Below, piece by piece: positions 11,905 to 23,300 of a stretch of DNA of 64,000 bases. Position 1 is the first letter of the stretch. Each line of letters starts with the position of its first letter. The stretch covers positions 64,161,804-64,225,803 of the forward strand of contig OX243811.1 in assembly GCA_945859605.1 (NCBI GenBank), in the 5' to 3' direction. The notes below the pieces were generated by a model. That model was given only the letters and a program-made list of their open reading frames with translations. It ran no database searches and was not told the origin of the DNA. Position numbers and translations under genes: made by a program. The DNA is from Lumbricus rubellus (Eukaryota; Annelida; Clitellata; Crassiclitellata; Lumbricidae).

Positions 11905-12700
11905 ACCTTCTAATGTTTAAGCCGCTTAGGCTTATCGACTGGTTGCCGATTTCCTACCGACTTATTAGGTAGCCTAAATCCGGTAGGCATAGCCTATGTC
12001 GGGGAGTAACGGAATAAGAGGGTTGGAATTGTGCCGCCTACCATGATACTGTTGATGTGTAAATTGTCGGAATTATAACAATTGATTATAGAGACTAGAA
12101 GAATGGACTCTGTTACTTCTTTTTGTAAGCTGAAGACATTCACTCGCGACGATCAGCAGTTACTTGTCTATTCTTTAGCCGTCACAGAAAATTAGTTTCT
12201 TAAGATTTCCTTTTTTATGATTCAGTAATGTTGGCCTCGTTGACCATCAGCCTCGTTTGTTTCTTGTCATTAGTTTGCATTTCCGAAAATTGGCATGTAG
12301 GGCCTATTCATCTCTAATGTTATGTGTAGGTAGCCTTAATTTGCTTCATATTGTATTCATAGCGATAGTTTGGATTTGAATAGCTGCCAAGGAATAAAAA
12401 TATGCAGTAGGCCTACTGTGTATTTTTATATTGCACTCCTTCCGAAGTTGAACATTGCACACAAGTTGTCAAACCATAATATTTATAATAACAGAACATC
12501 GATGAGCAGTAATTTATTGTCAGTGAAGTAGCCTACTTCTTGGTCATGGTCCCTACACATAAGCTTATTGATAAGCCGTCTGAGTGGATGCTTGAATCTG
12601 TAAGCTTACACTTACGAGAATAGTGCTGTAATAAAGCTGTTCTATGTCCACAAAAACTGTATCAAGATGCACCTCGACATGATACATAGGCTTTTTGGCT
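11905..12700 (+). repeat. Cluster spacer module Y, copy 2
   Basis: It is paralogous to 913-1315 plus 3611-3870, and represents the un-interrupted version of the site where the foldback transposon sits in copy 1. It is non-coding. Confidence 0.65.
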
Positions 12701-12724
12701 TCAAGCCATGGGGTTAACGGTTAC

Positions 12725-13880
12725 ATCAGAATGCGCAACGGACTGGAGTTGACATAGTACGTAGGAGAGTCACAACTCACAAGCACATCAAGCAGTAGGC
12801 TAGAGGGAATCCGATATCGACTTGGTAAACTTGAGATTGAAGTATTCAGCTCCAAGACCAGCCACTTAAAGAAAATCTGCTTTTGTAAATGAATCATATT
12901 TTTCTGTATTGCACAATTCTGTTGACAGACCGCGACCGGTTACAGTGTATACCGTTATGCAACTGAAACAATTCACAAGAACTCAAATGACAGAAGACTT
13001 AAATGCTAATCATTAACAGAACAGACAGCCTGCAAACACAAAGCAGGTTCGTCCTACGGAACTCGAACTTGGGTTCTTCGCAGATCTCCATGCCAATAAT
13101 GATATCCAATGCGCTACCGAGCCTCCGCAGTCTCTCCAAGTTGCAATAGTCAAGGACACTGGAGACCAATGGTCCAATGCGTGTGCAAGAGAATGTCAAT
13201 TAAGGCACACCGAATCCTTTAATATCATTGAAACCCAGAGGAGGCTCAAACACATCGACCAACTCAACAACTAAATCATCCAGCTTCAAAGACATCGGTC
13301 GCCAATAACATTGAGGGGATTAAAAGTGTTTCAAAGGCCATTGTGGTATGCTTTACAGAAGTATCGTAGGTTCATTTGAAGGAGATCTAAATCCAGGCCA
13401 TAGCACGAATGGACTGATAGGCCTAAGACATAAATTGCTGGCCCGAAGTGAAAGGCTAGAATTGCTGCACCTCAAACGTTCATTGCCTGTAAGTAACCTT
13501 GCCTGTGACCTAGAAACCGAATGGGCTGAATACTTATAGCTTTATATTCCACATAGGTCTACGTAAGAAGCGGTTCATCAAGTACAGTAGGCCTATAATA
13601 ATAGACTTTATATTTATGTCAACTTTAAATGAAAGATTTGTATGTAGGTAGCCTATATTCACATTTGGTTTATAAGGCGACGGATGATCTATGGATAGTA
13701 CTGTAACAAGCAAAGACTCTAATATATTTGGTACAACTGGGGTTGTTACAAATCAGTTTTATGTTAGAATTCGATAAAAAAAAACCTTTAAACCGTCAAT
13801 AAACCGCGATCCTTAGCTCTACAACTTTAGGCCTATCAGTGAACAATAGTGTTTCAAAAGGTGAGTTAGCAAAAAGATGC
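12725..13880 (+). repeat. Cluster spacer module X, copy 3 (upstream of P450 copy 2)
   Basis: It is paralogous to 230-912 and 4376-5340, and contains an extra tRNA-like segment near 13065-13135. Relative to the other copies it has GGCCTA added after GATA at 13420-13425 and lacks the GGTCTA-type block present in copy 2 at 4882-4887. Confidence 0.7.
13065..13135 (-). repeat. tRNA-derived SINE remnant
   Basis: Read on the minus strand, a box-A-like stretch (CTCGGTAGCGCATTGGA) is followed by a box-B-like stretch (AAGTTCGAGTTCC) at tRNA spacing. The paired acceptor stem is not convincing, so I call a SINE head or tRNA pseudogene, not a functional tRNA. Confidence 0.4.
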
Positions 13881-13952
13881 ACAACGTACGTTGGGCGTTA
13901 ATTATTAAAACAGGAACCTACATGCCATGACATTTCAGTAGGACAAACTAAT

Positions 13953-14183
13953 TTGGAAAGTAAGCTGACTGATGTGAGAAAGGAAATGAATGAAGGACAG
14001 AATCAATTACAAAGACACTTGGAGAAAAGATTCTCAGAAATAGTCAGAACCCAGTCAGAAGCAGCTGTTGAAAGACTGAATGAAGTGACGGAAACTCAAT
14101 TAGAAGTTCAGAAGAAGCAGAGAAACACGATAGAACGTATTGAAGTAGGCTATTACAAACTGTTTGTCTTAAAACTGTCCTGA
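13953..14183 (+). other. Short coiled-coil ORF of unknown origin
   Basis: This 76-codon frame encodes a strongly charged, heptad-like helix (KLTDVRKEMNEGQNQLQ and onwards), preceded by TTTCAG. It has no counterpart in the equivalent position before copy 1. It could be a fragment of a retroelement Gag or another inserted sequence. No known family is recognised. Confidence 0.3.
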
Positions 14184-14399
14184 TAGGACCTACGTGAAAA
14201 TAAGAACTCTGATATTCCGGGTTCGAATCTGGAGGTCGTCAACTCCAACGTGACAGCGCCTCAGCCCTCAGTTACCTCAGTCAACCCTTATTATATAATA
14301 GTTTTCCCATTAGACCTGACTTGGATGTGACCACTGAAGCTAGGTCAAAGGACTACTGCCTAACAACGAACTTAACTTCAATTTCTTATAACTTATCAG

Positions 14400-14530
14400 G
14401 GATAGAGGTCGGCTCTCCATGGAAACGGTTGGGAGTAGCGACCCGATCTGGAGATCATCGCCGGCGACGTCATCACGGTAGCCGACGACTGACGGAAGAG
14501 AGCAAAGAAGAAGAAGAAGAGTTCACCAAA
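14400..14530 (+). mobile_element. Possible non-LTR retroelement 3' tail
   Basis: A GC-rich block with GATCTGGAGATCATCGCC and GACGTCATCACGG ends in (GAA)n. It is absent upstream of copy 1. The simple-repeat tail resembles the 3' ends of non-LTR elements. Evidence is weak. Confidence 0.25.
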
Positions 14531-15474
14531 ATGGCTGCTTTAAAATCGTGAAAAACGGATAGGTCTATGTCAATTAATTTCTTTTCTCTATGCATTTGAA
14601 ACTTTGAATTGACTAGTCATTCGTTTTTGCAGCAGCTAACAATTCGTTTCCGTGAAGACAACACCAGCAAAGATGCTCAATTTCACGGATGTCCTCTTCT
14701 TTTCTGCGACCTTTCTCGCGTTGACACTGCTAACAAGAACATTGAGAAAGAAGTCAACAAACAGACGGTCACCACCGTCTCTGCCGTGTTTGCCAGTCGT
14801 CGGATCTTTGCCGTTCATCCGGAATTTTTCCAACGTGCACGAGTTTTTCATGAGCAAAGTTGATCAACTTGGACCAATTTTTACTTTCAAAGCCGGGTCA
14901 AAGTAAGTCCTTAACCAAAGAACATAAGAAAAAAACTTCCTCCCTTTACGAGAATATAAGAAATCCTCAATGACTCTAAACAGTGGTGTATGGTATGTCC
15001 TGCTGTAGCGCCACCACTGTTTAGAATCGTTGAAGATTTTTTTTATAATCTCGTATAACCTTTATTTATAAGGGTTCGTATTTGATGCTGCTTTTTGTAA
15101 TTATTTCAGCCTATGTCTTACACTGAACAACAGAGAGACGATAGAAGAAGCGTTGGTGAGTAACTCCACATGTTTCGCAGGAAGAGCTAGCTTCTACATG
15201 GAACGAATTACTAATAAAAACGCAAAAGGTTTGTTGCACTATATGAGCTTACTGATTGCTACAATGGGTGTGATGAAATTTGCAGAAGAGGAGATCTCGA
15301 ATACCAGATGAGACAGTTAGGTGCCTTTGACTGTTGCGATGAGATCTCAAACTGAGGTAGAAATAATTATCAGGTCAACCTTAAACATTTGTGAGTCTTG
15401 TGATTAACTAAGGCTTAACTAACAAACACAGACCTGAGATTAGGAAATATAAATTACAACATGTAGGTTCCCGA

Positions 15475-15640
15475 ACAATTCGTCGCCAGACAATTCGGAG
15501 GGGCCACTTCGGACCGGACAATTCGGAGCGTACAATTTGGAGCGGACAATTCGGAGACGGACAATTCGGAGAAAATTCTGGCGAGGACAATTCGGACACC
15601 AGACATTTTAATTTTGGAGCGGACCATTCGGAGCGGAACA
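15475..15640. repeat. Degenerate tandem array of GGACAATTCGGAGC-type units
   Basis: About ten imperfect units of 13-16 bp built on ACAATTCGGAG lie in intron 2 of copy 2. A related array in the opposite sense lies at about 60850-60990. It is reminiscent of, but different from, the foldback 15-mers. Confidence 0.7.
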
Positions 15641-16930
15641 TTTAAATGAGTAGGTCAACATTCGAACAATTTCCCACATTTTTGCTAATTTTCTATATTA
15701 GGCTTAGCGAATAGCATTAATAATAAGTAGGCCTACTGAAATGGTTTTTTTAGCATTTATTGGGGCACCATAAAATGGGGGTCATTATACAGCAACACAT
15801 GTTGAATATGCTGAAGTGACTGTAGAATAAGGTGATAACACTCAAAAACGAAAATAAAGTGGAGACGATTATGATTACATCTTTTGCAAATGAATCTAAG
15901 ATTTGCACAAAAAAATGAATACAATTTAATTGGATGTGCTGTAGGGATCATAGGAAAAAATTTTGCAGATGACTTTAAACTCTATCACAAGATTTCTCTA
16001 TCTGTCCTCGGAGAATTTGGATTTGGAAAGAACGCCTTAATGGAGACAAGAATTTTAGAAGAATTTGAGGCCATGGAAGTTTTCCTGCGTGCTAAGGAAG
16101 GGAAAGGATTTAATCCAGGTGAAATGGCACGCTTGTGCACGTACAATGTCATCAAGAACATTCTATTTGGAAAGAGAGAAGACTATGAGAATGGACCAGA
16201 CGAAATCCTTCAACTTTTCACGGTATTCGTAAGAAATGCCACTGCCGTGATTGACCTTGCCCCTGCTCTACTAAAGCTACTTCCTCATTTTAGCCGCAAA
16301 ATCAGAATCTGCGCAAAGAGTATGTTCAGCATGTGCAACAAACTTGAGGAAGAAATTGAGCATGTAAAGAAGAATGGCACAGTCGAGTGTTTCGTATCCA
16401 GTTATACATGTATTTCAAAGGAAGGTCCAGATTACGATCACGAGCAACTCATTTACACTGCAAGAGATGTGATAGCTGCTGGATCTGAAACTACTTCGAC
16501 ATCTCTGCTATGGTTGCTGGTCTTCCTGGCTAATAATCCGTCGATCCAAGTACGTCTTCAGAAAGATATTGATGCAGTTATTCCGAGACACAGACTTCCA
16601 TCTCTTGATGATCAACCTAAGCTTCCGTTTGTTGAAGCGACTGTGCTTGAGGTTTTGCGTTTCAGAACAATTGCACCATTGTCTACCCCTCACCTTACGC
16701 TAAGTGACTCAGAAGTCTGCGGTTACTTCATACCAGTTGGGACCAAAGTAAGTTCAACTTGAATTGAATAGGCTATCTTAGCTGCGGATCGGAAATTAGT
16801 AAGTATCCTAAAGTGATGATAATTTTTTTATAATGAATTATTATTGTTGGAATGAAGTCGAACCCACCGAATCATTTCAAGTTTTATAAGTAGACCGAAC
16901 CTAATTCGACGATTTTAAGACTGCTCTGTA

Positions 16931-17234
16931 GATAGGCGTACGAGGCGGGGGCCCGGGGGGCAAATGCTCCCAAATTTCGGGCAAGTCTGTTTTTCGGGCA
17001 AACAGACCCGGAAAACGAATGGTATTTTGCACGAGATTTTAACCCGTTGACTAAAAAAGGTTATAAATTTTTCGGGCAAGTCTGCTTTTTGGGCAAGCAG
17101 ACTCGGCAAAATAGTGAAAAAATGGTCTCAACTTTTTCCTGGGAAAAGTTGTATTTTTAAACCGAGATTTCCGGATTATTTTCGGGCAAAAGTTAAATCT
17201 TTGCCCCACTGCTGAAATCTCCCGAACGCCCATG
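16931..17234. mobile_element. hAT-type MITE, 304 bp
   Basis: It is flanked by a perfect 8-bp duplication GCTCTGTA (16923-16930 and 17235-17242). The ends are imperfect inverted repeats (left GATAGGCGTACG; right reverse-complements to CATGGGCGTTCG). It is related to the element at 5659-5998, lies in intron 3 of P450 copy 2, and has no ORF of its own. Confidence 0.75.
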
Positions 17235-17242
17235 GCTCTGTA

Positions 17243-17474
17243 CATATCGCTGTTTGTATGTGCACTTGTTATAGCACCTCTTCAAGCTCGCTACTCAGAG
17301 GCGCTCCCGAATACAGAGCGGGCACTGCTTTTGGTGTTTCACGCCGAAGCGCTGACAATTGCGAGTGAAAGACTTGCCAAAGGTCCCTACGCGGCCACTT
17401 GAGATGGATTCGAACCTGCGACCCTTCGGCTGCAAGGCGACCAATGGCCTATACCCACTACACCTCCGCGCCCC
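17243..17474 (-). mobile_element. tRNA-derived SINE (minus strand)
   Basis: On the minus strand it starts GGGGCGCGGAGGTGTAG with a box-A-like TGTAGTGGGTATAGG, then box B GCAGGTTCGAATCC, then a body ending near GGTGCTATAACAAGTGCACA. It is the same family as the plus-strand copy at 48419-48630, and lies directly against the hAT MITE. Confidence 0.75.
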
Positions 17475-18451
17475 ACATGTAGGCTATGCTGTACTACTGA
17501 AAATCTTTTTCCTTTACTAAGACATTAAATCGCTAAAAGAAATCTCTCACCTAAAGATCGCTTAATGACTTGCAGATTAAAACCTGTTCATAATTATTCA
17601 TGGCACAATCTTATGACTAGCAGGTAGTAACTTATAGCCATGACATCCGCAAGTTGGCCAACACTATGCAAGACTCATCCTCAAAATTTGCCTAAGACAA
17701 TAAAGTCTATAGATTATAATTATATTTGCATCTTGAGTCACGACATTCACATGTTCATTCCATGACACTCACTCTATTGACCAATGACCATACAGTGTCA
17801 AATCAGAATGGAACTGTCATTAGTGTCATTCATGTCCTTCCAGCACCTCAGTAGAACCACAGAATAACTAACAGACAGTACCGGTACGTCGACTAGAATC
17901 GCAGCCTATTGGCTAATTTTGCTCGTCACGTAATCATGACATAGCAAAACGCCTTCATTTTAAATAGCAGTCTAAGTAAATGTGAAGATGTCTATCATAA
18001 TGGACAATACCGGCTGAAAGAAAATGGCGCACGGTGGGAGATTCTAGCCTCACTTTAACAAATCAGTCACACATTCTGATTACAGCAGAGGCCGGAAGTC
18101 GACGTAGGCCTACTTTGTTCTTTATACTATGGTAGAACAGACTATAGGGCCACTAGGCCTAAGTCTAAAATGCAAACCGAAATGGCGTTAATAAGATGTT
18201 GATTATGATTCTCGCAAATGCTCATGAATAAGCTGGACCATGCGCTAAGCTATATAAATGCTTTGGAATTTACGATCTTCATTCTATAGAACGCATAACG
18301 TTGGGCACTAATTGAGCCACTAGCCTAATTCCATGAAGATATTCAAATAAAGCTGACCTTTATGTTTGATTCCTTTCAGGTGTTTCCAAATCTTCATGCT
18401 GCTCACATGGACCCAAAGATCTGGAAGAACCCGGATGTCTTTAACCCGGAT

Positions 18452-19467
18452 GCGAGTTTCCAAAACCTCTTGAATAGAAGCTGGATTGACGAAATTAGCG
18501 CTTGAGAAATGGAAGCTGGATGAAGGTATTTTGTTTCTTAAATAGAAACTGGATTAAGGTATTTCTTTATCTTAAATGGAAGCTGCACGAGAATGCGTTA
18601 TTTTCGTCAATCCAGCTTTTATTTCGCCTATTCAGAACCTTCATCCAGCTTCCATTTCTCAGGCGTTATTTTCGTCAATCCAGCTTCTATTTTTGCCTTA
18701 ACACAACTTCATCCAGCTTCCATTTAAGATATAAACTGCCTTAATCCAGCCTCCACTTCAGATATAAAAATGCCTTAATCCGGCTTCTAATTCTCAAGCG
18801 TTATTTTTGTCAATCCAGCTTCTATTTCGCCTATTTGGAACCTTCATCCAGATTCCAGTTAAGAAATAACATATTCATCCATCCAGCTCCAATTTAAGCA
18901 AGAAGATTTTCATCCGTCCAGCTTCCAGTTAAGAACATTCTGGTGCATCCAGCTCCAATTTAATCAAAAATATCTTCATCGATCCAGCTTCTATTTCGGG
19001 TAAAAAAATAATTATTCCGGTTTCCTTTATTCCAATCGCTTCAATTTTAATAAGACGATTCGAGTCAGTCTAAATGCAACGTCTATTTAAAATTGTAGTA
19101 TTTTCATAAATTCAACTTCTAGTTAGCAACGCGATTGTATCGTGTATCCTGCTTCAATTTTTACAAGCATTATTTTCATCAGTGCAACTTCATTGAGGAA
19201 ACGTTCTTCGTAGGTTTTTATTCATAACATTCTGCCACTTTAAGCAAAGACTTTTAAGTTAAGAGCTTTGCGTGCTAATAAGGCGTCTCAGGCTTAGCTT
19301 ACTTATTAATAATCCAATGCTGAGCGAAGCAACGACCTCATGTAAATATATAGACCGTTGTGACCAAATTAAATACTGGTCATGAATATTTATGATTCGC
19401 TTAAGGGAACCAATGGGAGTGGAGAATTCCTACCTGCGTTGTCCCATGAGGGGGTTTGGAAACTCGC
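18452..19467. mobile_element. Non-autonomous TIR transposon, 1016 bp, inside P450 exon 4
   Basis: The termini are inverted repeats: left GCGAGTTTCCAAAACC; right end reverse-complements to GCGAGTTTCCAAACCC. The flanks carry a perfect 9-bp duplication AACCCGGAT (18443-18451 and 19468-19476). The interior is largely a degenerate array of units resembling CATCCAGCTTCYATTT in both orientations, with no transposase. A 9-bp duplication fits Mutator-like or Merlin superfamilies, but the superfamily is not established. Related CAGCTTCTATTT-type units occur at 53050-53230 and briefly near 7325. Confidence 0.9.
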
Positions 19468-20268
19468 AACCCGGATCGATTTCTCAACAAAGAAAATAAC
19501 ATAATTGGCCGAGATAGAGTCATTGCTTTCTCACTAGGTTAGTCTCAGTTGCTTCTACTTAAAATCAAGTAATGGTTTGCTGAATCCTTCACTCTGAAAA
19601 CGTAAGGAATATCAGTCAAAAATGAAGTTAAGGAAAACAATAGCAGGCAGTAAATATATAATTAAAGTTACATAAAAACTGAATAAAATGATATGAAAAA
19701 GCGAAATGAAGGACGGTTTTTGAAAATAATAAAAAGCGAAGATATCATTTTAAACAACTAGGCCATGCAAATTCTGCAGGTTAGGCTAAACCGGATTCTT
19801 AATCAGAAGTAGTTAAGTAACAATAACAATAATAATAATAATAATAACGAAAATTAATATGGCGCCGTAACACAGCCATATCGCTACAAGTGCGCCTCCC
19901 AAACGGCTAACTGCGGGTAGCCTAAGCCTTAGCAAGCAGATAAGACTTGGCCTAATCTTTGATTTGAAAGAGTCCATTAATTCAGGCGACCAATCTCTGG
20001 AGAAAGTGAATTGACCCAGAAAGAAAAGACCTCGGCAGTATTGATTAGTTAATAGTTATGCATAAGAATGCAGACCTATTCTAGTTTACAACTCATTACG
20101 AATGCTTCTATTTTAAGTAGTGAGCACCCTCGCCAACTCTTCACGATCCGGCCAATCCGCTGGATCTCGATCTTACCGCTGTCTCTCTCTGTCTGTCTGT
20201 CTGTCTATCTATTTGTCTATTTGTCTCTCAAGCCTCTTCACTATTTGTCTGAACTTCTCCAACCGATT

Positions 20269-20536
20269 CAGGGCTGGATCAAGGCATGTTCGGCCGAACA
20301 GGGCCCACACTTTAGGAGCCCACGCATGCCCCCCAAACTTTTATGAAACAATTTGTATTTTCTGAAGAAATTTCGACCAAACGACTAAAAAAAGGTCATA
20401 AGCTATATTTGCATGACAAAAACGGCATATTCAGAAGCAATTTTGACCAAATTGCTAAAAAAGGTCATCTGATTCTTCGGGCTCAGATCTCCCCAAATAT
20501 TCCCAAACATGGCCCCACATTTCTTAATCGGCTCTG
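20269..20536. mobile_element. hAT-type MITE, 268 bp
   Basis: The ends are inverted repeats (left CAGGGCTGGATCAAG; right reverse-complements to CAGAGCCGATTAAGA), flanked by AACCGATT (20261-20268) and AACGGATT (20537-20544). The paralogous intron 4 of P450 copy 3 (about 30305-30340) has the same flanks without the element, an empty site. It contains the palindrome TGTTCGGCCGAACA. Confidence 0.8.
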
Positions 20537-20896
20537 AACGGATTCATATTGTTCTTTGCATCTCGGCTCTCGATCAATATTTCTCTGTTTAAATCAGCCT
20601 GCAAAAGAATGTCATATAATAGCATCTTCAGAATGAACAAACCAGAAGTGCAAGAATTCCGATATGTCTTTAAAGGATCCTGTTTTGATCGACATTTAAT
20701 CTGTTCTGCAGGTCGTAGATCATGTCTCGGAGAAATATTGGCTCGTCAGGAGCTTTTCCTGTTCCTTACCGGCTGGATACAGCGATTCGATATTCAGTCT
20801 GGAGAAGATGGCAAAAAGATTGACGACACGCCAGTTTTTGAAGTTACCATGATACCTCGACCTTTTAAGATACGCATGATCCCGAGAGAAGCTTAA

Positions 20897-21469
20897 CTTA
20901 ATACCAAACCTTTAATGAGACTTCGCTTGTTACATTCTCGTATAGTAGACTAAATTCATATCATGTTACGACGTGTCAAGACATTCTAGGGTCTATCAAG
21001 ACTTTATCCGGTCATGCAGGCTTGCACAGAAAAGACCACGCAACATGGCACCTTGAAAACAATAGGCTACTATTAAGCTGCAGACTCTATGTTGGAAGGC
21101 AACAGAAGGTGAGAGGCTCCCATCAGAAGCTAAATAAATCAATAGAAAAAATTCGAAACTCATGTATGTTGTACTGAAGTTTAAGTTTAATTAGAAACGG
21201 AAATATTGTCAACGACAACTTTAACAATTATTAACAGCACTTTACACCATTTTTTAGTATATAAAGTTCGCTTTAAGCATTAGATCTATTTGATAGCTTG
21301 CATGAGTAGTCCTACCGACTTAGGCTATGTTTGAAATCATAATGTTACTCGATGGCTTACTACGAAGATAGCCTATATGTTGTAGCTTTCACGCATAATA
21401 ATTTTTATTTAGTTTAGTTCTTGTTTTGTTGCTATTTTTCTATCGCTCCATGATTTGTCATGAGTTGTT
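20897..21469 (+). repeat. 3' flank of P450 copy 2, paralogous to 30686-31200
   Basis: It shares the order of GAGACTT, the AGCTAAATAAATCAATAGA block with its AATAAA, TTAACAGCACTTTACA, TATAAAGTTCGC, and AGCTTGCATGA with the 3' flank of copy 3. Copies 2 and 3 were therefore duplicated together with their 3' ends. Confidence 0.7.
21133..21138 (+). terminator. Candidate poly(A) signal, P450 copy 2
   Basis: AATAAA lies 237 nt after the stop and is conserved in position with the copy-3 signal at 30822. Confidence 0.55.
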
Positions 21470-21587
21470 ACTTGTGTTTTCTGAAAGACGTTTTAGTTCA
21501 TGCTGTTAACCGTCTTGCCACCAACTAAATAGTTGGTGGCAAGACGGTTAACAGCATGAACTATAGAGTCTCTCAGAAAACACAAGT
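21470..21587. repeat. Long inverted repeat (hairpin), 58-bp arms
   Basis: Arms 21470-21527 and 21530-21587 have a 2-nt centre. The inner 33 bp are perfectly complementary and the outer part has a few mismatches. The single-copy version survives downstream of copy 3 (near 31196-31255) without the palindrome, so this is an inverted duplication that arose in the copy-2 flank. Confidence 0.9.
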
Positions 21588-21724
21588 AAAAGCCTATTCT
21601 TCAAACTTTCTGCACATCTTAGCACTCACTTACTCCTACTATAATTAACCATCATGTAAATTGATCACATTGGTGATTTTCATTCATGCAACGAATTTAA
21701 TTCGAATGAATTGGCATAGGCCTA

Positions 21725-21868
21725 CTTGTGCACGTAGGCCTACAATGTCATCAAGAACATTCTATTTGGAAAGCGAGAAGACTATTACAGTGGACCGACG
21801 AAATTCTGACAAGTTTTGATCGAATGGGTTCGAAACACAACTCTAGCGATTGACGTTGCTCCTGCTTT
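21725..21868 (+). pseudogene. P450 exon-3 fragment
   Basis: The segment matches P450 exon 3 from CTTGTGCACGTA through [13 protein letters not shown] and into the IDVAPAL region. It has a 1-nt deletion near AGTGGACCGACG, which breaks the frame, and a 6-bp GGCCTA insertion (21737-21742) that paralogs lack. It ends where a MITE-like sequence with TGTTCGGCCGAACA begins. No other exon lies beside it. Confidence 0.85.
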
Positions 21869-21869
21869 G

Positions 21870-22440
21870 CCCCTAAGATGTTGATGGGCTCCTGTTCGGC
21901 CGAACATGTTGAATATGCATTTATCCGATCCTGGTTTATTTGAAATGAACAAAATGCATTACGACACCGATATACAGAAACAGCATAAATCTAGACCTAC
22001 ATACAGAGGTAGGCCTACACTGAAAAACAGACAGACGAACGCGTTGTACAAATACAATGCGCGACAGGCATGGCATCTTTTATGACATTTTAGGTTCACA
22101 CCCGAATTGTAACCAGAGCCTCGTCTGTCTCTACCTTTGTGAGGTAGGCCATGTCAGATGTGGGGAATCCAAGGACGTCGTCCCCTGCGCTCCGCTGGTA
22201 CGGACGATTCCCTTTGTCTGGAACGGCCTTGCTTTATTGCCACACCTAGGCTACACCTTGGGATTCAATTCGAAATCTTCCTCACCTAACTTTAAACTCT
22301 TCGATCGTTATTGGTCCATTTGAGACGGAATCGACTATAATTATGCAGTTTGGTTTTGATAGACGCTGTATAAATTTCTCGAATGAATTCGAATGAATTC
22401 CTTTCACACTCTACTATCACACTATGGACCTGAAATGTCA
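21870..22440. other. Spacer with MITE relic, no gene
   Basis: The sequence around 21870-21910 is related in inverted orientation to the left end of the MITE at 20269, sharing CATGTTCGGCCGAACAGG. The remainder has no recognised content. Confidence 0.4.
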
Positions 22441-23300
22441 TAGCACATTGTCGTGAGACTGCGGATCTTCTTCTGCAATCTGATCGAGTTATGACTAACG
22501 ACAATAGAAATCGCCGACAGCTACTGCAGCCTAAATCATATTCGTAAGCTTAATAGCAAACTTCAAACGTGCAAATCCCCACGCAAAAACCGAACGCAGG
22601 CACCGGCATAATAGCGAGAGACGATTGTCGTTGGGGGCTCAAAAAGAATCTTTGATGAATTTAACCTTGAAGTCTGAAAAGGCCTTGCTTCAAATTCTCA
22701 CTTATATAACTATCATAACTATAAATTCAACATGGTCTTAATGTTAGACCTCTAGACTTAACATTCACCATTGCTAAATAGTTTTATTACAAAATTTACC
22801 TGCAAACCCACTTGCAAGTTCTAAAGATGTTGACTGCGTTCATACTTCACTGGCTATGGTTTCAGACAGGCGTTACCTGCAAACAGGCTTATAGGCCTAC
22901 ACTGTACTCACTGCTGAAGGCCGCAGTTGGGTCAAAATTTTCTGACTGCAATGCTATCATTTTTAATGCGAAAAGTCTTAAGCCATGGCCAAGCCAATAC
23001 ATTGTTTGGTTACCATTGTAACTTGTAAGACATCAACCGTGAAGTTGGAAATATTTTTGTGACATATGCATTGAAAGGGTCTGACATCACTTTCGTAATT
23101 TGATTTATTGCCTATAACTTGCTCCACAGCCACTGCATGCTATATCAACTAAGCTCCACTGTGACAGTCCACACCCTTGTGACGCTATTCAACAAACAGT
23201 TCGTGCGCTAAAAGATATAATAGCCTATGTGAAATAAAATTATGACAAAAGAGTTCCAGCTAATAAAGTTTAAGCTAATATGATAAATTTAGCAGCCTCT
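22441..23300 (+). repeat. Orphan P450 upstream module U, copy A
   Basis: It contains a CTGCAATCTGATCGAGTTATGA block and AATTTAACCTTGAAGTCTGAA. The first matches the upstream regions of copies 5 (about 46675) and 6 (about 54740). It is followed by a second module at 23841-24370 and not by a P450 exon. Confidence 0.6.

Larger units (their letters stand above)
14673..20896 (+). pseudogene. Cytochrome P450, copy 2, exon 4 split by a transposon
   Basis: Exons: 14673-14902, 15110-15228, 15945-16747, exon 4 in two pieces (18380-18451 and 19477-19537), and 20712-20896. Outside the insertion all frames and splice sites are intact: hinge [16 protein letters not shown]-helix AGSETT, EVLR, heme loop FSLGRRSCLG, ending EA-stop. 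A 1016-bp transposon at 18452-19467 cuts the PERF region; reading into it adds about 18 foreign residues and then a stop. The two pieces of exon 4 sum to the usual 133 nt without the duplicated 9 bp, so damage is recent and confined to this element. Exon 3 also carries a 6-bp in-frame insertion (TACATGTA at 16405-16412) found in no other copy. Introns 3 and 4 hold further insertions. The copy is functional only if the insertion is polymorphic or excised. Confidence 0.88.
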
